The notes beneath the pieces were generated by a model. It was not told the origin of the DNA. It searched no databases and saw only the letters and a program-made list of their open reading frames with translations. From contig NZ_JAGJEC010000001.1 in NCBI RefSeq assembly GCF_018100785.1, forward strand, positions 992,001 to 1,056,000: DNA of 64,000 nucleotides, in the 5' to 3' direction. The stretch is from Maribacter sp. MMG018 (GTDB taxonomy: Bacteria; Bacteroidota; Bacteroidia; Flavobacteriales; Flavobacteriaceae). Within the stretch, counting starts at the first letter, position 1. Each line of letters opens with the position of its first letter. Shown piece after piece: positions 62,207-64,000 of this stretch. The translations under genes were made by a program, and so were the position numbers.

Positions 62207-62707
62207 ATGCCTAAAATCTACTTTTTTATTTCTTTGGTTCTACTTTTAGGGTCGTGCAAAGAGAATGCTTCGGAGACTGTTGCCGGGCAAACCTCCGATT
62301 GGAACGTGATGGTGGATAAATTCCCAAAAAAAATCACCTTAAGTCCTAAAGCCATGGAGCTGGTTGCCGAGTGGAAGGAATACAAAGAATTGGAAATAAG
62401 TTTTGATCGTTTATATACGGTTGAAAATACAGAAGATTTGATATTGGTAATAGAGGAATTGATAGAGAAACAAAAGTTGTTTGAGAAAAGTGTTTATCCG
62501 AAAGAATTGGATATCCCTCAGGTAAAAGGCCGCCAAAAGGTTTTTAAAACCTACATTCTAAAGATAAAGGGAAATTTGGCATATAGGCAGGATCCCCAAA
62601 ATAGCATTGAAGAAATGATCGAAGCCTTTAATATTATGCGTGATCAGTTTAATGTAGTCGTAAATAATACCTTACCTCAAGATTTAATTTCGAATGAAGA
62701 AAATTAG
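62207..62707 (+). CDS. Small lipoprotein of unknown function
   Basis: 166 residues from the ATG at 62207 (lipobox LGSC, about residue 16); an upstream TTG gives no signal. The mature part is helical and charged (ELEISFDRLYTVENTEDLILVIEELIEKQKLFEKS). No family is recognised. Its last 14 nt overlap the next gene, so the two are coupled. Confidence 0.8.
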   Translation: MPKIYFFISLVLLLGSCKENASETVAGQTSDWNVMVDKFPKKITLSPKAMELVAEWKEYKELEISFDRLYTVENTEDLILVIEELIEKQKLFEKSVYPKELDIPQVKGRQKVFKTYILKIKGNLAYRQDPQNSIEEMIEAFNIMRDQFNVVVNNTLPQDLISNEEN

Positions 62708-63185
62708 CTATTTACTATTTTTATGTGCTATGCTGGCGACGGCTCAGGATACGGATAAGGCGGAAGTTGCAGAAGCTTTGGATGCGTGGCATTCGGCGGC
62801 TGGCAATGCTGATTTTGATGCTTATTTTGGACTCATGACCGACGATGCTGTTTTTATCGGTACCGATGCCATGGAAAATTGGGGGTTAAAGGAATTTAAG
62901 GCTTATGCAAAACCTCATTTTGATAAAGGAAGGGCTTGGAGTTTTACGGCCGTAGAGCGAAATATATACTTGAACGATACCCATGATCTTGCATGGTTCG
63001 ATGAGCTTTTAGATACCCAAATGAAACTATGTAGAGGGTCTGGTGTATTGAGAAAAGAGAATGGTACCTGGAAAATTGCCCATTATGTACTATCTATTGC
63101 CGTACCCAACGAGTATGTAGACCAACTGGTAGAAATTAAAAAGGACAAGGATAATTCACTACTGAACGAATTGACTAAAAATTAA
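62694..63185 (+). CDS. Secreted SnoaL/NTF2-like protein
   Basis: 163 residues with a signal peptide ending LATAQ (about residue 18). The cone-shaped SnoaL/DUF4440 fold is suggested by VAEALDAWHSAAGNADFDAYFGLMTDDAVFIGTDAMENWGLKEFKAYAKPHF and by KENGTWKIAHYVLSIAVPN. Related proteins bind small molecules or serve as enzymes; no specific function can be given. It overlaps the lipoprotein gene by 14 nt and ends at a strong terminator. Confidence 0.82.
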   Translation: MKKISYLLFLCAMLATAQDTDKAEVAEALDAWHSAAGNADFDAYFGLMTDDAVFIGTDAMENWGLKEFKAYAKPHFDKGRAWSFTAVERNIYLNDTHDLAWFDELLDTQMKLCRGSGVLRKENGTWKIAHYVLSIAVPNEYVDQLVEIKKDKDNSLLNELTKN

Positions 63186-63213
63186 AAAAGCGGGCCTTGG
63201 CCCGCTTTTTTAA
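63182..63213. terminator. Bidirectional terminator
   Basis: TTAAAAAAGCGGG(CC) with (GG)CCCGCTTTTTTAA, followed by T-rich sequence both ways. It serves the SnoaL-like gene and the convergent TPR gene. Confidence 0.9.
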
Positions 63214-63229
63214 TAGGTTTCCCAATAAA

Positions 63230-63928
63230 TTATTTTTTAGGTTCTTCGGCAGTTTGTTTTCTGTTTAACAAAGCTTGTTTGCTAAGACTTGCCAAATTAA
63301 AGTTCGGATCTATGGCCAAGGCTTCGTCTATGGTCGCAACGGCAGCATCAATATTATCTTTGTCCTTATTAAACTGTACCAAAGCCTTTAAATGAAGAAA
63401 AGCGGCCTTTAAAGGCACCTCATAAGGTTGTTGACGCTCATAAAAAGCATACTTCATATCATCTTTTGAGTTGGTTATACCATATTCGATATTGGTCATA
63501 GCACCGTCGTTGTCACCCAACTGAATTTTTAAATCTGCCAGTTCATAGGCCAAATAAGCATTGGGGTTTCTTTTGTACAAAATTTCAAATTGCTCCAAAG
63601 CCCTTTTGGGTTGGTTCAAGGCTTTTAGTGAAATGGCCTTTACCTGTACGGCCAAATCGGAATCGGTCTCTACTTTCTCTATACCTATGGTGTTCAAGGC
63701 CTGTAAGTGTTGATTGTCGTTTGCATAGATATAGGCCAAGGTGTCCATTCTTTCTTTGGAAGGCGAGAGTACATTTAGGTGTGTAAGTGCATTTATGACC
63801 CCGTTTATGTCTCCTTGAAGCCTCATTTGGCGATAAAATTCTTCGTAATGCTTTTGTAGTTCACTTTTAGTTTGCGCACTTCCGGCAAAGCTTACCATTA
63901 GAATAAGCGCAAGAATCAATTTTTTCAT
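63230..63928 (-). CDS. Secreted TPR-repeat protein
   Basis: 232 residues with a signal peptide ending GSAQ (residue 19). Helical repeats follow, for example KALNQPKRALEQFEILYKRNPNAYLAYELADLKIQLGDNDGAM and DAAVATIDEALAIDPNFNLASL. The TPR pattern suggests a periplasmic scaffold. No partner is evident. The start ATG at 63928 lies 72 bases from the window end, where nothing recognisable remains. Confidence 0.83.
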   Translation of the reverse strand: MKKLILALILMVSFAGSAQTKSELQKHYEEFYRQMRLQGDINGVINALTHLNVLSPSKERMDTLAYIYANDNQHLQALNTIGIEKVETDSDLAVQVKAISLKALNQPKRALEQFEILYKRNPNAYLAYELADLKIQLGDNDGAMTNIEYGITNSKDDMKYAFYERQQPYEVPLKAAFLHLKALVQFNKDKDNIDAAVATIDEALAIDPNFNLASLSKQALLNRKQTAEEPKK

Positions 63929-64000
63929 TATTCAGTGTTTTTTTGGTAAGCTAAACTATTAAAATATTCTGAACGAACTTGTTAACGAAAACATTAATTG

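Noticed and set aside
1..64000. CRISPR array, insertion sequence, prophage or secondary-metabolite cluster
   Set aside because: No regularly spaced repeats, transposase, phage structural gene or biosynthetic megasynthase is visible on either strand.

Overview
The window looks like the chromosome of a marine flavobacterium (Bacteroidetes) of the kind that feeds on brown algae. The support is an AT-rich genome, two SusC/SusD pairs, lipoprotein signals ending in a lipobox Cys, almost no Shine-Dalgarno sequences, TAnnTTTG-type -7 promoter elements, an FecR/ECF sigma pair, and a complete alginate catabolic locus. No species is assigned.

1-16,663 is an alginate utilisation locus. It holds an exolytic PL17 lyase (5' end outside the window), KdgF cupin, an NRAMP-fold transporter without the usual metal ligands, mannose-6-phosphate isomerase (opposite strand), SusC/SusD, a GntR/FadR regulator, an MFS hexuronate-type importer, an SDR reductase, KDG kinase, a phosphofructokinase with pyrophosphate-type residues, and KDPG aldolase. 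Together these take unsaturated uronate to DEH, KDG, KDPG and then pyruvate plus glyceraldehyde-3-phosphate. The PFK and ManA probably feed sugar phosphates in the gluconeogenic direction. Two near-identical 23-bp palindromes, upstream of susC and of gntR, sit at the same offset from a TAnnTTTG element and are the likely GntR operators.

17,100-24,447 (minus strand) is a second uronate module: uronate isomerase, a three-part TRAP transporter, a ketoglutarate-semialdehyde-type aldehyde dehydrogenase and a secreted esterase. The intergenic spaces carry a 21-bp-period direct repeat and a palindrome that matches the FNR/CRP pattern TTGAT-N4-ATCAA. 24,875-36,177 is mostly housekeeping and signalling: a small acidic repeat protein with a LytS/LytTR pair, a SIMPL protein, a membrane protein, a TPR histidine kinase with NarL-type regulator, methylmalonyl-CoA mutase (two subunits) and an MFS transporter.

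36,403-55,333 is the most unusual part: a nutrient-acquisition locus without any polysaccharide-degrading enzyme. It has an ECF sigma/FecR/STN-SusC/SusD signalling and uptake set followed by an M19 dipeptidase-like protein, two large lipoprotein amidohydrolases, a seven-repeat FG-GAP propeller, two RidA proteins (one a lipoprotein), a creatininase-family enzyme, an alpha/beta hydrolase, a lipoprotein Asp/Glu racemase and a DASS dicarboxylate-type importer. I infer a dedicated system for an amide- or imine-containing, probably acidic, organic nitrogen compound; the substrate is unknown. It ends at a strong terminator next to a tRNA-Arg(CCT).

55,560-63,928 contains a secreted lipocalin-like protein, a polyamine operon (arginine decarboxylase, agmatinase, deoxyhypusine-synthase-like protein, acidic small protein), a PH-domain membrane protein, an epimerase-type threonine dehydrogenase, two small exported proteins and a TPR protein. 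No CRISPR array, insertion sequence, prophage or rRNA was seen.
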